This document shows positions 27,617 to 36,645 of a DNA stretch of 64,000 nt, piece after piece. The notes beneath the pieces were generated by a model. The model did no database searches. It saw nothing but the letters and a program-made list of their open reading frames with translations, and was not told the DNA's origin. Both the position numbers and the translations under genes were made by a program. The stretch is from NCBI RefSeq assembly GCF_963662805.1, contig NZ_OY759867.1:124001-188000 (forward strand), read 5' to 3'. Numbering within the stretch: the stretch's first letter is position 1; every line of letters starts with the position of its first letter. Origin of the DNA: an uncultured Cohaesibacter sp. GTDB lineage: Bacteria > Pseudomonadota > Alphaproteobacteria > Rhizobiales > Cohaesibacteraceae.

Positions 27617-28010
27617 ATTGAAGGCCTTTGTCTTACGGCGTGGGCAGGATTGTGTGGTGCCGGGCGAGAGGCATTTGCATCGGGAGCGGGGCAGTGGCCT
27701 CGTGACTTTACGGACTGTTGCGCCTTGCTGGTTATTTTCCCATGATCAGGATCAAACCCGGACAGCGACCCTTTTTCTCTCGTTGTCCAATCTTGTGTGG
27801 TTTGATGTGTTCCGCTTTGAGTCGATTGCGTAAACCATTGGTTAAGCATCTGAATTATTTAATGTTTTGTATACCAAAAAAATCTTCAAAATTGCCTGCT
27901 TGCCACATTTCTGAAAGCGTTTGTTAACGCTAGTGAGGCTTAATAGGACCTGTATCGGGCAGAGAGGGTTTTGCGTACTGCTCGGTCGCCGGTTTAGTAG
28001 GGTGTACGGC
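27617..28010. other. Divergent ubiD/ftsB intergenic region
   Basis: These 394 bases hold no supported gene. The central part (27820-27950) is AT-rich with several TTAA words but no TTAA-N7-TTAA spacing that would mark a full CtrA site. It probably contains both promoters. Confidence 0.5.
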
Positions 28011-28322
28011 ATGGCAACTCGCCAGAGACGAAATTCTGTGTTGCGCCATCTGGCGCTACCTATCTGCTTTCTCCTGATTTTCGGGTATTTTGTGTTCCAT
28101 GCCCTTCATGGTGGCTATGGCGTGTATGCTATGGGTGGCATGAAGGCGCGTGCTGACGCACTGGAAGCGGATCTGCTGGCATTCCGTATCGAAAGACAGA
28201 CCGAAGAACACCGTATCGCCTTGTTTCGGCGAGAGACTCTCGATCCTGACATGATGGACGAGCGGGCGCGTGCCTACATGAATGTGGCGCATCCGGATGA
28301 GTTGGTCATTTTTACGAATTAA
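28011..28322 (+). CDS. ftsB: Septum formation initiator, FtsB/DivIC family
   Basis: The 103-residue bitopic protein has a basic N-terminus, a transmembrane helix (LALPICFLLIFGYFVFHAL), then GGYGVYAM and a coiled-coil-prone stretch (KARADALEADLLAFRIERQ), ending with RAYMNVAHPDELVIF. This is the alphaproteobacterial FtsB-like form found upstream of pdhA. FtsB works with FtsL and FtsQ in the divisome. The start at 28011 is preceded by AGGGTG; an earlier in-frame ATG lacks family similarity. Confidence 0.88.
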   Translation: MATRQRRNSVLRHLALPICFLLIFGYFVFHALHGGYGVYAMGGMKARADALEADLLAFRIERQTEEHRIALFRRETLDPDMMDERARAYMNVAHPDELVIFTN

Positions 28323-28347
28323 CTCCTATCCAGTTCACGGTTTTTTC

Positions 28348-28366
28348 TTAACTGAAATTCAGTTAA
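28348..28366. promoter_or_regulatory. 19-bp near-perfect palindrome upstream of pdhA (operator candidate)
   Basis: TTAACTGAA-A-TTCAGTTAA has 9-bp perfect arms. It lies about 70 bases upstream of the candidate pdhA promoter and 26 bases after ftsB. A dimeric regulator of the pyruvate dehydrogenase operon is a natural reading, but no regulator gene is nearby to name it. Confidence 0.5.
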
Positions 28367-28435
28367 TCGAAATTTCACATACATTTCAATGATTTAATTT
28401 CTTGGGATACGTATTCCTTCGGCCCCTTTCTTGAA

Positions 28436-28464
28436 TTGCGGACTCGCACTATCTAAAGTATTGT
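28436..28464 (+). promoter_or_regulatory. Candidate pdhA promoter
   Basis: TTGCGG (28436-28441) and TATTGT (28459-28464) are 17 bases apart. An overlapping TTGAAT (28431-28436)/TAAAGT pair is an equal alternative. Confidence 0.35.
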
Positions 28465-28497
28465 GCAAGCACGGGAAACGCTTAAGGGAGCACCAGC

Positions 28498-29538
28498 ATG
28501 GCCGCAACCGCGACAGGCGCCACCAAGAAGACGGTGGCCAAAGGGTCGACTCGCACCCAGATCAATCGAAAAATTGTAGAATTCGACAAGGACCAGGAGC
28601 TTCACGCCTATCGTGAAATGCTTTTGATCCGCCGCTTTGAGGAAAAGGCCGGCCAGATGTATGGCATGGGTCTGATCGGCGGCTTCTGTCACCTTTATAT
28701 CGGCCAGGAAGCGGTCGTGATCGGGATGCAGATGGCGACAAAGGAAGGTGATCAGGTTGTCACTTCCTATCGTGACCATGGTCACATGTTGGCTACTGGC
28801 ATGGAACCCAACGGGGTTATGGCCGAGCTGACCGGTCGCAAGGGCGGCTACTCCAAAGGCAAGGGCGGCTCGATGCACATGTTCAGCCGCGAGAAGAACT
28901 TCTTCGGCGGCCACGGCATCGTCGGCGCTCAGGTGTCCATCGGGACAGGCCTTGCCTTCTCCAACTATTATAATGGCAACGACAATGTCTCGCTGATCTA
29001 TTTCGGTGACGGCGCGTCGAACCAGGGTCAGGTCTACGAGAGCTTCAATATGGCCAAGCTCTGGAACCTGCCAGCCATCTACATCATCGAGAACAACAAG
29101 TATGGCATGGGGACGTCGGTTGAACGCTCCTCGTCCAACACCGACCTTTCGCAGCGCGGTGCCTCTTTCGGCATTCCCGGCGAACAGGTTGACGGTATGG
29201 ATGTCCGCGCCGTGCTTGCTGCTGCCGAACGCGCCATCGAATGGGCCCGCGAGGGCAAAGGGCCTTATATTCTCGAAATGATCACATATCGTTATCGCGG
29301 CCACTCCATGTCGGACCCCGCCAAGTATCGCTCCAAGGAAGAAGTGCAGAAGATGCGCAACGAGCATGACCCGATTGAGCAGGTGCGTCAGCGTCTGATC
29401 GAAGGCGGCATGGCGAGCGAGGAAGAGCTGAAAGGCATCGACAAGGAAATTCGCGCCATCGTTTCCGAGGCAGCCGAATTTGCGCAGAACGATCCCGAGC
29501 CGGATGTATCCGAGCTGTGGACCGATGTGACCGTGTGA
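28498..29538 (+). CDS. pdhA: Pyruvate dehydrogenase E1 component, alpha subunit
   Basis: PdhA binds thiamine diphosphate and with PdhB decarboxylates pyruvate. The 346-residue protein has RRFEEKAGQMYGMGLIGGFCHLYIGQEA, the TPP motif beginning FGDGASNQGQ and ending ENN, and the phosphorylation-loop-like RGHSMSDPAKYRSKEE. AAGGGAG precedes the ATG. The first 30 residues are Thr/Lys/Ala-rich, as in Rhizobiales PdhA. pdhB follows after 18 bases. Confidence 0.98.
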   Translation: MAATATGATKKTVAKGSTRTQINRKIVEFDKDQELHAYREMLLIRRFEEKAGQMYGMGLIGGFCHLYIGQEAVVIGMQMATKEGDQVVTSYRDHGHMLATGMEPNGVMAELTGRKGGYSKGKGGSMHMFSREKNFFGGHGIVGAQVSIGTGLAFSNYYNGNDNVSLIYFGDGASNQGQVYESFNMAKLWNLPAIYIIENNKYGMGTSVERSSSNTDLSQRGASFGIPGEQVDGMDVRAVLAAAERAIEWAREGKGPYILEMITYRYRGHSMSDPAKYRSKEEVQKMRNEHDPIEQVRQRLIEGGMASEEELKGIDKEIRAIVSEAAEFAQNDPEPDVSELWTDVTV

Positions 29539-29556
29539 GGAAAAGGGATATAAATC

Positions 29557-30942
29557 ATGCCAATTAAAGTTCTGATGCCGGCCCTTTCCCCCACCATGGA
29601 AGAGGGCAACCTTGCCAAGTGGGTCAAGAAGGAAGGCGACGCGATCGCCATCGGCGACGTGATCGCCGAGATCGAGACCGACAAGGCGACCATGGAAGTG
29701 GAAGCGGTCGAAGAAGGCACTCTGGGCAAGATCGTTGTTGAAGAAGGCGCACAGGGCGTCAAGGTCAACAGCCTCATTGCTCTCATTTTGGAAGAGGGCG
29801 AGGACGCCTCCGCGCTCGACGGCGTTTCCGACGATGCTCCGGCTGCTGCTGAAGCCCCCGCCGATGCCGCTCCGAAGTCCGTTCCGGCAGCAGCTGCCCC
29901 CGCGGCTCCGCTGGTCAAGCCTGATGAAGAAGAAGCTCCGGAAGTTCCAGAAGGCACGCCGATGAAAACCCAGACCGTTCGCGAAGCGCTTCGTGACGGC
30001 ATGATTGAAGAGATGCGCAAGGATGATCGCGTCTTCCTGATGGGTGAAGAGGTTGCTCAGTATCAGGGTGCCTACAAGATTTCGCAGGGCATGCTGGACG
30101 AGTTCGGGCCGAAGCGCGTCATCGACACGCCGATCACCGAGCACGGTTTTGCCGGTCTAGCGGCTGGTGCTGCCATGGCTGGCCTGCGCCCGATCGTTGA
30201 GTTTATGACCTTCAACTTCGCCATGCAGGCGATGGACCACATCATCAACTCTTCCGCCAAGACGCTCTACATGTCCGGTGGACAGATCACCAACCCGATC
30301 GTCTTCCGTGGTCCGAACGGTGCTGCTGCGCGCGTGGCTGCACAGCACAGTCAAGACTATTCGGCATGGTACTCGTCCGTTCCTGGTCTGATTGTCGTGC
30401 ATCCGTACAGCGCGTCCGACTACAAGGGCCTGATGAAGTCTGCGATCCGGACGGACAATCCGGTTGTCTTCCTTGAGAACGAAATTCTCTATGGTCACAG
30501 CTTCGATGTTCCCGATATCGAGGATCATCTTGTTCCGCTCGGCAAGGCGCGTGTGGCTCGCAAGGGTAAGGACGTGACCATTGTCTCCTTTGGCATTGGC
30601 ATGACCTATTCTCTGGGCGCTGCTGAAGAGCTGGCCAAGGAAGGCATTGATGTCGAAGTGATCGATCTCAGAACCCTGCGTCCGCTTGATATCGATACCG
30701 TGCTGAAATCCGTCATCAAGACCGGCCGCTGCGTGACCGTCGAAGAAGGCTGGCCGACCTGTTCGGTTTCTTCCGAACTCGGGTTCCAGATCATGGAAAA
30801 GGCCTTCGACTATCTCGACGCTCCCGTGCTTCGCGTGACAGGCAAGGATGTGCCGATGCCATATGCCGCAAACCTCGAAAAGCTCGCTCTTCCGAGCACC
30901 AAAGAGGTTATTGAAGCGGTCAAAGCCGTCACCTACGCCTAA
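29557..30942 (+). CDS. pdhB: Pyruvate dehydrogenase E1 component, beta subunit, with N-terminal lipoyl domain
   Basis: The 461-residue protein begins with a lipoyl domain (K43 in ETDKATMEVEA), then an Ala/Pro/Glu-rich linker to about residue 130, then the transketolase-like pyrimidine-binding domain (REALRDGMIEEMRKD, GEEVAQYQGAYK, TPITEHGFAGLAAGAA) and C-terminal domain (VEVIDLRTLRPLD, VTVEEGWPTCSV). The extra lipoyl domain is a known feature of alphaproteobacterial PdhB. The downstream pdhC begins 12 bases later. Confidence 0.98.
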   Translation: MPIKVLMPALSPTMEEGNLAKWVKKEGDAIAIGDVIAEIETDKATMEVEAVEEGTLGKIVVEEGAQGVKVNSLIALILEEGEDASALDGVSDDAPAAAEAPADAAPKSVPAAAAPAAPLVKPDEEEAPEVPEGTPMKTQTVREALRDGMIEEMRKDDRVFLMGEEVAQYQGAYKISQGMLDEFGPKRVIDTPITEHGFAGLAAGAAMAGLRPIVEFMTFNFAMQAMDHIINSSAKTLYMSGGQITNPIVFRGPNGAAARVAAQHSQDYSAWYSSVPGLIVVHPYSASDYKGLMKSAIRTDNPVVFLENEILYGHSFDVPDIEDHLVPLGKARVARKGKDVTIVSFGIGMTYSLGAAEELAKEGIDVEVIDLRTLRPLDIDTVLKSVIKTGRCVTVEEGWPTCSVSSELGFQIMEKAFDYLDAPVLRVTGKDVPMPYAANLEKLALPSTKEVIEAVKAVTYA

Positions 30943-30954
30943 GGAGAAAGTTCA

Positions 30955-32292
30955 ATGCCCGTAACCATTACGATGCCTGCCCTTTCTCCCACCATGGAAA
31001 GCGGCACACTGGCCAAATGGCTCGTGAAAGAAGGCGACGATGTTGCGATCGGCGACGTGATTGCCGAAATCGAAACCGACAAAGCGACCATGGAAGTGGA
31101 AGCCGTGGACGAAGGCAAGGTTGGCAAGATCCTTGTTGAAGCCGGGGCGACCGATGTTCCCGTCAATGAGCCGATTGCCATCCTGCTTGAAGAGGGTGAA
31201 GACGAATCCGCCCTTGATGCTGCCCCTGCTGCGGCTCCCGCGCCGAAGGCCGGGGAAGCCAAGACTGATGCGGCTCCTGCTGCCAAAGAAGAGGCTGCGC
31301 CTGCTCCTCAGGTCTCCGCCGGTGCTGGCGTGACCGGGGCTGACGGCAATCGCATTTTCTCCTCACCGCTGGCGCGTCGTCTTGCCAAGATGAACGATCT
31401 CGATCTTGCCAAGATCGAGGGTACCGGTCCGCGCGGCCGTATCGTCAAGCGTGACGTCGAGGCGGCTGTTGCTGCTGGTACGGCCAAGGCTGGTGCTGCG
31501 CCTGCCGCCGAGAAAGCCGCTGCCGCTCCGGCTCCTGCTGCTGCTCCAACCGGGCCATCCGACGATCAGGTCCTCAAAATGTTCGAGGAAGGCTCTTACG
31601 AGCTTGTGCCACACGATGGCATGCGCAAGACCATTGCAAAACGTCTGACCGAAGCCAAGCAGACCATCCCGCACTTCTATGTGTCGGTTGATCTGGAGCT
31701 GGACGCTCTTCTTTCTCTGCGCAGCCAGCTCAATGCTGCTGCACCGCGCAAGGACGACAAGCCGGTCTACAAGCTGTCGGTCAACGACATGGTCATCAAG
31801 GCTCTGGCTCTGGCCCTGCGTGATGTTCCGGATGCAAACGTGTCCTGGACCGCTGACAACATGGTCAAGCACAAGCATGTCGACGTTGGTGTTGCTGTTT
31901 CCATTCCGGGCGGTCTGATCACTCCGATCATCCGCAAGGCAGAGGAAAAAGCTCTATCCACCATCTCCAACGAGATGAAGGATCTGGGCAAGCGCGCTAA
32001 GGATCGCAAGCTCAAGCCTGAGGAATATCAGGGTGGCACCACTGCCGTGTCGAACATGGGCATGATGGGCGTGAAGAATTTCTCGGCCGTTGTGAACCCG
32101 CCGCATTCGACCATTCTGGCCGTTGGTGCTGGTGAGAAGCGTCCGGTTGTCGATGGTGACGAAATCAAGATCGCCACCGTAATGAGCGTCACGTTGTCCA
32201 CCGACCACCGCACCGTCGATGGTGCTCTGGGTGCCCAGCTGCTCAAGGCCTTCAAGGGTTACATCGAGAACCCGATGAGCCTCTTGGTTTAG
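30955..32292 (+). CDS. pdhC: Dihydrolipoamide acetyltransferase (E2 of pyruvate dehydrogenase)
   Basis: E2 transfers the acetyl group from lipoamide to CoA and forms the core of the complex. The 445-residue protein has one lipoyl domain (K43), an Ala/Pro linker, the peripheral subunit-binding domain (FSSPLARRLAKMNDLDLAKI..GTGPRGRIVKRDV) and the acyltransferase domain ending with the catalytic STDHRTVDGALGAQLL. It completes the pdhABC operon; the E3 gene lpd lies 1.5 kb downstream beyond an opposing gene. Confidence 0.98.
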   Translation: MPVTITMPALSPTMESGTLAKWLVKEGDDVAIGDVIAEIETDKATMEVEAVDEGKVGKILVEAGATDVPVNEPIAILLEEGEDESALDAAPAAAPAPKAGEAKTDAAPAAKEEAAPAPQVSAGAGVTGADGNRIFSSPLARRLAKMNDLDLAKIEGTGPRGRIVKRDVEAAVAAGTAKAGAAPAAEKAAAAPAPAAAPTGPSDDQVLKMFEEGSYELVPHDGMRKTIAKRLTEAKQTIPHFYVSVDLELDALLSLRSQLNAAAPRKDDKPVYKLSVNDMVIKALALALRDVPDANVSWTADNMVKHKHVDVGVAVSIPGGLITPIIRKAEEKALSTISNEMKDLGKRAKDRKLKPEEYQGGTTAVSNMGMMGVKNFSAVVNPPHSTILAVGAGEKRPVVDGDEIKIATVMSVTLSTDHRTVDGALGAQLLKAFKGYIENPMSLLV

Positions 32293-32307
32293 TCCAGATC
32301 AGGCATT

Positions 32308-32346
32308 AAAAAAATGGTCCGGTCGGCAAAGCGCAAGGCCGGACAT
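32308..32346 (-). terminator. Terminator of the MFS gene (minus strand)
   Basis: GTCCGG (32317-32322) and CCGGAC (32339-32344) pair. On the minus strand the stem is followed by CATTTTTTT. It may also slow plus-strand transcripts leaving pdhC. Confidence 0.65.
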
Positions 32347-32413
32347 CCAAATCCAAATAGTCAGGTCGCACGGATCACGTGCGGCCTCATCCCGACCAAA
32401 TGGTCTAGCGGCG

Positions 32414-33625
32414 TCAGCGGCGTCCACCTGCCAGTTGCCGGGACTGGGGGAGTCGTCGCAGCGAAAGCATGGACACAATCCCGAAGATGGGGCCCGCCAC
32501 CAATGGCGTGAAGGCCCAGTGCCATCCAACCAGGTCGATCCAATGGGGCATGAGTTGAACAGAGACAAGCGCGAGAGAAAAGCCGATGGCGGTCTGCATG
32601 GTCAGCATCGTTCCGCGGTTTTCGGGCTTGGACAATTCACCGACTGCCGTGGAGAACTGGGCGCTGTCGGGCGAGACGGTTGCTCCCCATATAACAGCCA
32701 GAAGGCAGACTACGAGGACGGGGCCGCCAAAGAGTGGGCCGGCCAGCAGCGAGCAGATACCGCTCATGGCGAGGACGGTGCTGGTCATCAAGGTTCGTCC
32801 GAAGCGATCCGCCAGACGTCCGCCGATCATCGAGACGGGAGCACCCGCTGCGATGGTGACAAAGGCCATCAGCGAAGCCCAGCGGTTGGCATCATCCAGC
32901 CCGGCGGCTTCGAAGCTGGCGGCAAGGTAAAGTCCGATCCACGCCCACATGGCGTAGACCTCCCACATGTGGCCGAAATAGCCATAGTTGGCGAGACGGA
33001 TGGGACGGTCGGTGAAGGCCGTGATGGCCTTGGACAATTCGAATTTTGGGCTCTTGGCAAAGTTGGGGCCGATGGCGACCAACATGACGGTGAGGCCACC
33101 CAGAGCAGATATCATGCTCGTCGCCCAGAGGACCGCTCGCCAGTTCACATCGCCGAAGTAGGCGATGAGATGCGGGCTTGCCGAGCCGATCATCAGGGAG
33201 CCGACCAGCATGCCGACGAGCCAGCCTGCGTCGCCCTTGGCCCAACTCATGGCGATCTTCATGCCAACCGGGTAGACGCCCGCGATGACAGCACCCGTGG
33301 CAAGACGCATCAGGATCGACAGGGTCGTGCCCGGTTCGAGATAGATAAAGGCCGTGTTGGCAAGCGCACCGGCGATCGCGCACAGCGCGTAGAGCAGGCG
33401 CGGATCGGTGCGGTCGGCAAGGCCGAAACCGGCGCTGATGATGCAGCCGACGACAAAGCCTGCCTGAACGGCGGACGACATCAGGGCGATGACATCGCCC
33501 GGCAAAGAGAATTCCCGCGCCAGAGTTGGCGCGACCGCAGAAGCGGAAAACCAAAGCGACAGAACAGCGATCTGGCTCAGGCACAAAAGCATGAGAGATC
33601 GGGTCTTGATGGAAACAAGGCTCAT
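32414..33625 (-). CDS. Major facilitator superfamily transporter
   Basis: The 403-residue protein has about 12 hydrophobic segments. An MFS-like loop (GRLADRFGRTLMTS) lies between helices 8 and 9, and SAVQAGFVVGCIISAGFGLADRTDPR is the helix 2-3 region. It resembles the nitrate/cyanate-type and CynX-like MFS proteins but its substrate cannot be given. An upstream ATG at 33682 was not used because the preceding residues are not membrane-like. It runs against the operon, between pdhC and lpd, which suggests later insertion. Confidence 0.82.
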   Translation of the reverse strand: MSLVSIKTRSLMLLCLSQIAVLSLWFSASAVAPTLAREFSLPGDVIALMSSAVQAGFVVGCIISAGFGLADRTDPRLLYALCAIAGALANTAFIYLEPGTTLSILMRLATGAVIAGVYPVGMKIAMSWAKGDAGWLVGMLVGSLMIGSASPHLIAYFGDVNWRAVLWATSMISALGGLTVMLVAIGPNFAKSPKFELSKAITAFTDRPIRLANYGYFGHMWEVYAMWAWIGLYLAASFEAAGLDDANRWASLMAFVTIAAGAPVSMIGGRLADRFGRTLMTSTVLAMSGICSLLAGPLFGGPVLVVCLLAVIWGATVSPDSAQFSTAVGELSKPENRGTMLTMQTAIGFSLALVSVQLMPHWIDLVGWHWAFTPLVAGPIFGIVSMLSLRRLPQSRQLAGGRR

Positions 33626-33760
33626 CTGGTCGGGCTTTCCCTTCAAACAGACTACCGCGTCAGACCTGCGGCGTAGCGCCACAGTCTGGCAGAGACAACA
33701 AAACGAGAAAAGGGCTGGCCCTTTATCCTTTGGAACAGGCTATGTAAAGGAACCTGTGAA

Positions 33761-35155
33761 ATGGCTCAAAATGAATTCGATGTGATTGTTGTTGGCTCCG
33801 GCCCGGGTGGCTATGTCACCGCCATCCGCGCGTCCCAGCTTGGCATGAAGACTGCAATTGTTGAGAAGAATGACCTCGGCGGCATCTGCCTGAACTGGGG
33901 CTGCATTCCGACCAAGGCCCTGCTGCGCTCCGCCGAGATCTATCACTTTATGCAGAATGCCAAGGATTATGGCCTGTCTGCCGAAGGCGTCAGCTTCGAT
34001 CTGCAGAAGGTCGTCGAGCGCTCTCGCGGTGTTTCCAAACAGCTGAACAACGGCGTCGGCTTCCTGATGAAAAAGAACAAGGTCACCGTCATCAAGGGTG
34101 CCGCTGTTCTGGAAGGCAAGGGTGCGATCAAGGTGACCGGCGAGAATGAAGGGGTCTACAAGGCACCACATATCATTCTGGCGACCGGTGCCCGTCCACG
34201 CGTTCTGCCCGGCCTTGAGCCCGATGGCAAGCTGATCTGGACCTATTTTAATGCCCTCAAGCCGGATATCATGCCGAAATCTCTGGTGGTTGTCGGCTCC
34301 GGTGCCATCGGCATCGAGTTTGCCAGCTTCTTCAACACCATGGGCGCTGATGTCACCGTGGTTGAGATGATGCCGAAAGTCCTGCCGGTGGAAGACGATG
34401 AAATCTCCGGCATGGCCCGCAAGGCGCTCGAGAAGCAGGGGATCAAGATCCTCACCGAAGCCAAGGTGACGAGCGTCAACAAGAGCGGCGAAACTCTTGA
34501 AGCCACCATCGAGAAAAAGGGCGGCAAGACCGAAACCGTCAAGGCGGACCGTCTCATCTCGGCTGTCGGCGTTCAGGGCAACATCGAGAATCTCGGCCTT
34601 GAGAAACTCGGCATCAAGACCGATCGTGGCTGCATCGTGATTGACGATTATGGCCGCACCAACGTCGAGGGCATCTATGCCATCGGCGATGTTGCCGGTC
34701 CTCCGATGCTGGCACACAAGGCCGAGCATGAAGGCGTTGTCTGTGTCGAAGCCATCGCTGGCAAGAAGCCGCATCCGATGGACAAGAGCAAGATCCCGGG
34801 CTGCACCTATTGCCACCCGCAGGTGTCCTCTGTCGGGCTTACTGAGCAGGCCTGCAAGGAAAAGGGTCTGGATGTCCGCGTCGGGCGCTTCCCGTTCATT
34901 GCCAACGGCAAGGCGATCGCCCTTGGTGAGCCGGAAGGCATGATCAAGACGATCTTTGACAAGAAGACCGGCCAGTTGCTCGGTGCGCACATGATCGGTG
35001 CGGAAGTGACCGAGCTGATTCAGGGCTTCTGTGTTGCAATGGGTCTGGAGACCACCGAGGAAGAGTTGATGCACACCATCTTCCCGCATCCGACCCTGTC
35101 GGAAATGATGCCGGAATCGGTGCGCGATGCCTACGGTATGGTCATCCAGACGTAA
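33761..35155 (+). CDS. lpdA: Dihydrolipoyl dehydrogenase (E3)
   Basis: E3 reoxidises dihydrolipoamide with FAD and NAD+. The 464-residue protein has the FAD motif VVGSGPGGYVTAIRASQLG, the redox disulfide C43/C48 (GGICLNWGCIPTK), the NAD motif VVGSGAIGIEFASFFNTMGA, the second FAD motif GIYAIGDVAGPPMLAHKA and the C-terminal HPTLSEMM active-site His. It serves pyruvate dehydrogenase by context. Confidence 0.97.
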   Translation: MAQNEFDVIVVGSGPGGYVTAIRASQLGMKTAIVEKNDLGGICLNWGCIPTKALLRSAEIYHFMQNAKDYGLSAEGVSFDLQKVVERSRGVSKQLNNGVGFLMKKNKVTVIKGAAVLEGKGAIKVTGENEGVYKAPHIILATGARPRVLPGLEPDGKLIWTYFNALKPDIMPKSLVVVGSGAIGIEFASFFNTMGADVTVVEMMPKVLPVEDDEISGMARKALEKQGIKILTEAKVTSVNKSGETLEATIEKKGGKTETVKADRLISAVGVQGNIENLGLEKLGIKTDRGCIVIDDYGRTNVEGIYAIGDVAGPPMLAHKAEHEGVVCVEAIAGKKPHPMDKSKIPGCTYCHPQVSSVGLTEQACKEKGLDVRVGRFPFIANGKAIALGEPEGMIKTIFDKKTGQLLGAHMIGAEVTELIQGFCVAMGLETTEEELMHTIFPHPTLSEMMPESVRDAYGMVIQT

Positions 35156-35201
35156 GGTCGGGTGAGATAGGGTACTTGCTACCGATCCATGCGAAAAAAC
35201 A

Positions 35202-35231
35202 CGGTTGAGCAGGAAAGCGTCTGCTCAACCG
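35202..35231. terminator. 11-bp perfect hairpin after lpdA; T-run on the minus strand
   Basis: CGGTTGAGCAG (35202-35212) and CTGCTCAACCG (35221-35231) are perfect arms around an 8-base loop. The plus strand has A6 (35194-35199) before the stem and no T-run after it, so intrinsic termination is expected on the minus strand, where no gene is annotated. Confidence 0.55.
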
Positions 35232-35327
35232 GAGCTTCTGCTTGAACATCCTTAACGAGATGTTATGTAAGAGATTGGGCTTTAAAAAGGGTCCGGGTGC
35301 TTATACGAGAGTGAGAGGCTAAGGAAC

Positions 35328-35570
35328 ATGGGCTTTATCGGTTGGATCATCGTCGGCATCGTTGCCGGTTTCATTGCAGAAAAAGTTACCAAGTCCAATC
35401 ACGGACTTATCACAAATCTGATCGTCGGCTTGATCGGCGCATTCGTCGGCGGGTTCATCGCTGGCAAATTCGGCATCTCGTTTGTGCAGAATGCGCTTAT
35501 CGACACCACGATCATTGCCACCCTCGGCGCAATTCTGGTGCTGTTTGTTTACCAGAAAGTCAGAAGCTGA
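35328..35570 (+). CDS. GlsB/YeaQ/YmgE-family (transglycosylase-associated) membrane protein
   Basis: The 80-residue protein has three glycine-rich transmembrane segments with the family patterns GFIGWIIVGIVAGFIAEKV and NLIVGLIGAFVGGFIAG, and a last helix TIIATLGAILVLFVYQKV. Members are stress-linked inner membrane proteins of unclear biochemistry. TAAGGA precedes the ATG. It sits between lpdA and lipA. Confidence 0.9.
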   Translation: MGFIGWIIVGIVAGFIAEKVTKSNHGLITNLIVGLIGAFVGGFIAGKFGISFVQNALIDTTIIATLGAILVLFVYQKVRS

Positions 35571-35647
35571 TCGACTTGACCGACACGAAGTGGTCGGCTA
35601 TGGCGATCTGGCCGTAGAAGATTGCGGGATGGCGAAGGAAGAAGCGA

Positions 35648-36628
35648 ATGGTTACAATCATCGATACCGTTTCAGACAAGGCTGCTGGCGACGCCACAGC
35701 AGCGCGTCCTCGCCATCCTGAAAAGGCGCATCGCCCCGACAATCCGGTGCAGCGCAAACCGGACTGGATCCGCGTCAAGGCGCCCGGATCTCCGACTTAT
35801 AAAGAGACCCTCGACATCGTGCGCGGCAACAAGCTTGTCACCGTGTGCGAGGAAGCGGGTTGCCCGAATATGGGTGAATGCTGGTCACATCGACACGCCA
35901 GCTTCATGATCATGGGCGAGATCTGCACCCGCGCTTGTGCCTTCTGCAATGTCTCGACGGGCATGCCCAATGCGCTCGATCCGTATGAGCCGGAAAATAC
36001 GGGACGTGCCGTCGCGCAGATGGGGCTCAAGCACGTCGTCATCACCTCGGTTGACCGGGATGATCTGGCAGACGGCGGCGCGCAGCATTTTGCCGATGTG
36101 ATCCATGCGATCCGTGCGGCATCCCCCGAGACGACCATTGAGGTTCTGACGCCAGACTTCCTGCGCAAGGAAGGGGCGCTGGAGACCGTCGTGGCCGCCA
36201 AGCCCGACGTCTTCAACCATAATCTTGAGACCGTGCCATCGAACTATCTCAAGGTGCGTCCGGGTGCCCGTTATTTCCACTCGATCCGCCTTTTGCAGCG
36301 GGTCAAGGAGCTGGACCCGACGATGTTCACCAAGTCGGGCATCATGGTTGGCCTTGGCGAAGAGCGCAACGAAGTGCTCCAGCTGATGGATGATCTCCGC
36401 GTTGCCGAAGTGGACTTCCTGACCATCGGGCAGTATCTGCAGCCGACCAAGAAGCACCATCCGGTGATGAAGTTCGTGACCCCGGACGAGTTCAAGGGCT
36501 ACGAGACCATCGCCTATACGAAGGGGTTCCTTCTGGTGTCTGCCAGCCCGCTGACGCGGTCTTCCCACCACGCCGGTGAGGATTTTGCCAAGCTCAAGGC
36601 TGCGCGTATCGCCAAAATCGGACATTAA
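35648..36628 (+). CDS. lipA: Lipoyl synthase
   Basis: LipA is a radical SAM enzyme that inserts two sulfurs into octanoyl groups on lipoyl domains, here those of PdhB and PdhC. The 326-residue protein has the auxiliary cluster cysteines in CEEAGCPNMGEC, the radical SAM motif CTRACAFCNV, the VITSVDRDDL and NHNLETV segments and the C-terminal RSSHHAGEDF. GAAGGAAG precedes the ATG. It lies near the genes whose products it modifies. Confidence 0.98.
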   Translation: MVTIIDTVSDKAAGDATAARPRHPEKAHRPDNPVQRKPDWIRVKAPGSPTYKETLDIVRGNKLVTVCEEAGCPNMGECWSHRHASFMIMGEICTRACAFCNVSTGMPNALDPYEPENTGRAVAQMGLKHVVITSVDRDDLADGGAQHFADVIHAIRAASPETTIEVLTPDFLRKEGALETVVAAKPDVFNHNLETVPSNYLKVRPGARYFHSIRLLQRVKELDPTMFTKSGIMVGLGEERNEVLQLMDDLRVAEVDFLTIGQYLQPTKKHHPVMKFVTPDEFKGYETIAYTKGFLLVSASPLTRSSHHAGEDFAKLKAARIAKIGH

Positions 36629-36645
36629 AGAGCCCGGCACGCTTC

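Noticed and set aside
27820..27960. CtrA-binding sites before ftsB, suggested by several TTAA words
   Set aside because: No pair has the 7-base spacing of a full site.
28453..30144. Open frame of more than 560 codons on the minus strand opposite pdhA-pdhB
   Set aside because: It mirrors the codon periodicity of the plus-strand pdh genes, has no family resemblance and no ribosome site.
32435..33676. Long plus-strand open frame opposite the MFS gene, which would continue the pdh operon direction
   Set aside because: The translation is polar and low in hydrophobic order, while the minus strand encodes a clear 12-helix transporter.
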